From contig CP093831.1 in assembly GCA_033063855.1 (NCBI GenBank), positions 9,610,001 to 9,674,000 on the forward strand: a stretch of DNA of 64,000 nucleotides. Reading direction: 5' to 3'. The notes beneath the pieces were generated by a model. It did not search any database. It was not told where the DNA came from and saw only the letters and a list, made by a program, of their open reading frames with translations. The DNA is from Smittia aterrima (lineage: Eukaryota > Arthropoda > Insecta > Diptera > Chironomidae). Position numbers and translations under genes: made by a program. Positions 59,762-64,000 of the stretch are shown in pieces. Each line of letters begins with the position of its first letter. Within the stretch, counting starts at the first letter, position 1.

Positions 59762-62700
59762 TCCGCACTTCAGTCTCAAGTTACACAGCTCGCGATCACA
59801 CAAAACGCAAACTAAACAAGCAGAGAAATGATATTTTAGTCTCAAAGCGAGAAATTTGTGTTCGTTAAACAAAACATTAATGATTAGCAGCGTGAAATAG
59901 AATAAACAGTCGTGGAGAATTGTGTGGTAGAAATAAGTTTTCCCTCCCCCATCACCTCCCTCTTTCATTTCACGATAAACTCGTAATTACTTTTAAGTTA
60001 AATTGCAAAATAAATTAGGTTTCTCGTTTTAACATTTTACACACAGTTTGTTACTTTAGAAATTGAATTTTAATTGTTTTCCTCTGTCTGCAGCTGTTTC
60101 GTTAAGCAAGTAAAACGTTTTTGCTCCATAGCGAAATTGAGGCAGAAGCTCTGTAGTTAAATGGAAGTTCATTTGGATTGATTTGTTGACTGAAGCCAAT
60201 TGTGGGGGAAATTAAAGTTTGGTTTACTCTCGTTGAGCAGGAACAGAAAAAAAACAAAATCTCGATGATTAAAAAAACTTCAGGAGCTTCTCGTAAGCTT
60301 GGATAAAATAAAACTGTCACGTTCAATGATACTGCTAGGGATTGTACGATATGAAACTCAACTCATGAGCTTTAGAATATTAATGAAAGTTGAACTTAAT
60401 TCCACGAAAAACTTGTCGAGTTCAAACTTAAACTTTCAATGCTTTAATCGCCTTATCTCGACAATCTCGCGTGACGTTACTCAAGCATAATCCCTTCATT
60501 ACCATTTTCATTCAACTTTTTTAAAGCCTTTCCAAACATAATGCTAATTTATCGATGTGTTTCATGCCTTTTGCCGAAAAAAGTTTCCTGCAAAGCTCGA
60601 CAACGAAAACATTTTCTTCACACGAAATCGTGCACACGTTGGAATTGAGCGAATGGCGCTTGAGAAATTACAAATTAGATGCCAATTCAAGTTTTCGTTC
60701 AATGCTGTTGAAATGTAAATTCACATCATGAATTTTCAGTGGCAGAGAGCGAGAGGGAAAGGCAAGCGAGAGCAATAAAGCGGTAATGTTGACCGAATGA
60801 ATTTTCATGATTACATACAATTTTCATACAATTCTCGTCTCTTGTTTTAGCATTTTGCTTCCCAAACTTTTTGTGAGTCTAATTTTGGTGTTCCAACCTA
60901 TGCCGCTGCCTCGAACTAGAAGTGACGTGGGGAAGGGAGGTTGGTTCGTAGAAGAAAACGAAGAAAAAAGGCTCTCGAACAACAACGACGTAAAAGGGAA
61001 GCAAACCGAAAATTTCATGTAGATTTCAAGTGAGCGTAATAAAAACAGAAAAATTTTATGCAAAAATTATGTTCGGTAAGCGAGCTAGCGAGCGAACGAG
61101 AAGGGAAAAGGAAACTTTTCCTCTGATTTCGTGACAGTCGACTCGGCTCGCTATAAAGTAGTATTTTTCATAAAAATTACAGTCTCAACTGCGATTTTAA
61201 TTTCATTTTTATCGTGAGGAATGTGGCAAAAGGGGAAAGTCTCTTCAAAGAAACAGGAAGAATGTTATCAGCAAAAGTTATTTCCAACTTGATGCAGCGT
61301 GAACATTTCAATTTTAATTTAAATTCCTTAGCATCGATTTTTGCTGTGGTAACAAACTTGTTTACGAGACCAAAGCCTTTGAGGGTTTGGTTTTGACTGA
61401 TATTCTTGTTATTTCTTTGACGAAACTGAAGGGGAAGACAGCTTCCTGAAACTCACAACGGATTACAGATTACCGGTGTCACAGCAAACTTCTCACCGAA
61501 CTTTCACGACTGACAACAAACAGTGAAAAATCTGTTGAATTATAAGCGACGCCGAAATTAAATTTTAAAAGAATAATGCGGGAAATATTCATAAGCTTCG
61601 TTAGCAGCTCAAAATTCACGCCATTTATGTTTATGGTTTCGCTTATCACTCGGCAATGAGATTTCTGTGTTGATTTAATTTATTTTTCCCCAAAATTTTG
61701 CAATCTCAAATGTCGTGAATTTGAATATTTTTGAATAGCCAATGAGTCGGACGAGTGGATGAAGCTTTAAAGTGTCTAATCAAATCGCCCCCATCCCCGA
61801 TTTCATTGTATAACCTTACAAAACAGCCGCTTAACGAACGAAACCTTGAGCGACGTGACGACGACCTTCTGCATCTAATGAGCTCAGTTCGTTAGACACT
61901 CGAACTAATTGAAATTCAATTCGTATTTCAAACTCAAAAAATAAAAACTTTATACTCTCCTTCCTTCTCATTGCTTTTTGCCATACTGAAGATGATGATA
62001 AAGTTTTGCATCACTTCGAGAAGTACGGTAATGAAGTGAGAAGGAAATAATAGTTTTATGGTGAAGGAATGAAATTAGTTTTTGTGACCACTTCTCAAAA
62101 GACAATTTCTGTCTTTGCTTTCTGGCGAGGAGGAGAAAACTTTTCCTTTTGCAGTTGAGATTGCATGACATACAAAGAAGACTTCTCAAGCTTTTGTCGT
62201 CTGTGGAAATGAACAATAATTCACATCGCATCTCAACTTCGATGTTGGCGTTTCTTATTGTCCGGATTTTATTTCTCAAACAATTCTTATTGACTTTGAG
62301 CTCAAACGTGCGAACCGGGAATTCAAGACATTCTATTCGTGTCTGCTCTTTTTGTTCACCGAAAGAGGATTGAGGAATTAGAAAAGGAAAGACCGAAAGC
62401 TCTTCAACTCGTTATGTATGTAAAAGTAGGGGAAAGAAAGTATAAAAAAAGATTTCCGGAGCAACATTCATTACAGGGCATGAACAGTAGAGGCTGATTA
62501 GGTCTGCTCCCAAAATGATGCTGAACTTTGCACTCGAAAATCTCGAGTATTGTTGAAACGTTCGCGACTTAATTGCCCGATTAACCCGAACACTAAACCC
62601 ACTCTGAAAGCTCTAAGCTATGAAATATTCTGCTTTCATGTGAAAAAACTCATTCTCAGAAAGAAGATTCTTCCTAAGCCTTTCCCATCTGCTACTTTAT

Positions 62701-64000
62701 GCCTTGCTCAAACGTCTTCCTCCTCAATCCTTGTTAAATTCCTATCATTCATTGCATTAACTTCTTTGTTTACTTCAATAGAGGCAACGGCATCCGCTTT
62801 AACAAGATTTCCCAATGAATAACCAAAATATGTGCCACCAACGTTGTAATCCAGTTTGCCAACATAATTGTCAACTCAACTTGTTTATGCATATCGCATG
62901 TAAATTAGAATGTTTTCCCAGTCGATAATTTGATTACAAAACACACGAGAAACTGGAGTGAGTTTGTCTACAATGCGTTCGCTTAATGAAAAGCAATTTG
63001 CAAGTTGCAACATGTTCAACTGCACTTGTTGACGTAGTTTAAGCTCCGATGGGTTTCAATTGACGTTTATGACTTTGTTTCAAATGTAAATTCAGCCTCT
63101 TTGAATGGACGCTTTGTGAATTATTGAAGTCGAAGCAAATGTTCCACTCCCATAAACACGAGGAGTTTGCTAAGGGAATTCCTTTTGAGTGTCTCCATTG
63201 GAAGCATTGAAATTTCCGCGAGAATCTCAGTTAATGCAAGGGAAGCTTCCTTCTTATGTTGTTGCCCAACGAGTCGAGTTTATGTTTCGTAAGCTTCAAA
63301 AACCTTTTCGAAAAAATCAGAATGAAAGAAGTTAAAAAACGTTAAAAATAAGATTTCCCGGAGCATGAAATCTGAACAAGTTTACAAAGTAAAACTCGTC
63401 AGTGGAGAAGAAAGAAGTTTTGTTTAAGGATTAATTATAGAAAAATTTACATTTACGTTTTCCTTGAATTACACGCCGAGTGGCTTCATAGAAAAATTGT
63501 AACTTTTTGCGACCCAATTACACGCAAAGCAATGTCCTTGAAGTGTAAGGCGATAAATTTGTTGACCGTTGAGTGGGTTCTACCATCAGTTGCTGTGCAG
63601 GTTCATTAATAGCACCGCCGCGACTTTTAGGTTCATCTAAATCATTTTAAGGTCTTTAAACTTTGTGAAGCTTGAAGCTTCTTTCTGAAACGAAGAAATC
63701 AACGAAGAAAACCCTTTTCGCAAGCAATTACTTTCCTTCTCCCTAAGCATGCGTTTTGTGAATTTAGATAACTGAGCAATTCATCCGAAAGACTAAAGAG
63801 ATAACGGTTTTAACGGCGAGATGGCAGAGCTTCGTCGGGGGCGGATTGAAACTTTTGTCATGCCAACAACATTCCTCAATGAAGAGTTTAAATTTTAAAA
63901 GCTTCGCGCATCTGACGAAGTTTTCCTAAAGTATTTCAAAGACATCCTGTGAAAAGAATCCATCAATCTTAAGAATCTCTTTCTCTTATTTTAAATGTTT
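59762..64000. other. No recognised gene to the end of the window
   Basis: Contains the putative promoter of the two-headed astacin at its left end. Otherwise AT-rich with short, motif-free ORFs only. Confidence 0.55.

Noticed and set aside
59762..59968. Upstream in-frame ATG that would lengthen the two-headed astacin
   Set aside because: It would bury the signal peptide after some 70 residues; the ATG at 59761 places it at the N-terminus.

Overview
The window looks like nuclear DNA from an insect, most probably a nematoceran fly with a compact genome such as a non-biting midge. This rests on AT-rich sequence, many introns of only 50-70 bp, and protein families typical of flies: a DUF1091 secreted protein, snake-like serine proteases, GLYAT-like acyltransferases and expanded astacins with the fly-type HELLHxLGFLHMH zinc site. 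The species is inference. Multi-exon models below were assembled by eye from splice sites, reading phase and family motifs.

Layout. Bases 1-2031 (+) are the 3' end of a very large acidic, Ser-rich protein, possibly a giant ankyrin-2 tail. At 3.56-6.48 kb a segment of about 1.45 kb is tandemly duplicated. Each unit carries a GLYAT-like N-acyltransferase gene (+). The upstream unit ends in a truncated copy of the convergent DUF1091 gene (-), whose intact version follows. Next come a small leucine-rich-repeat membrane protein (+), importin-9 (-), an alpha-arrestin (-) and an intronless calmodulin-like gene (+). About 16.8 kb without a recognisable gene follows.

From 32.9 kb to 59.8 kb the genes are secreted proteases. 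Three astacin loci lie in tandem on the + strand, the middle one a pseudogene. On the - strand are a snake-like serine protease, a trypsin-like protease and a second astacin locus. The last 4.2 kb, and long stretches between these genes, show nothing coding that I can defend.

Most notable. (1) The - strand locus at 56.7-59.8 kb reads as one continuous gene for a two-headed astacin: signal peptide, prodomain A, catalytic domain A, linker, prodomain B, catalytic domain B. One exon carries the end of domain A and the start of domain B. (2) Both serine protease genes encode the catalytic Gly-Asp-Ser on a 10-nt microexon with identical boundaries; in the snake-like gene it is flanked by further microexons of 12 and 14 nt. 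(3) The + strand astacins share an extra C-terminal tail ending in a conserved Pro/Cys motif. (4) The GLYAT duplication has a legible breakpoint, an intron present in only one copy, and a damaged CoA-binding loop in the younger-looking copy.

The genes do not form a pathway as a whole. The protease half (astacins plus trypsin-like and snake-like zymogens, all secreted) could form a proteolytic cascade, for example in seminal fluid or digestion; that is inference from family membership only.
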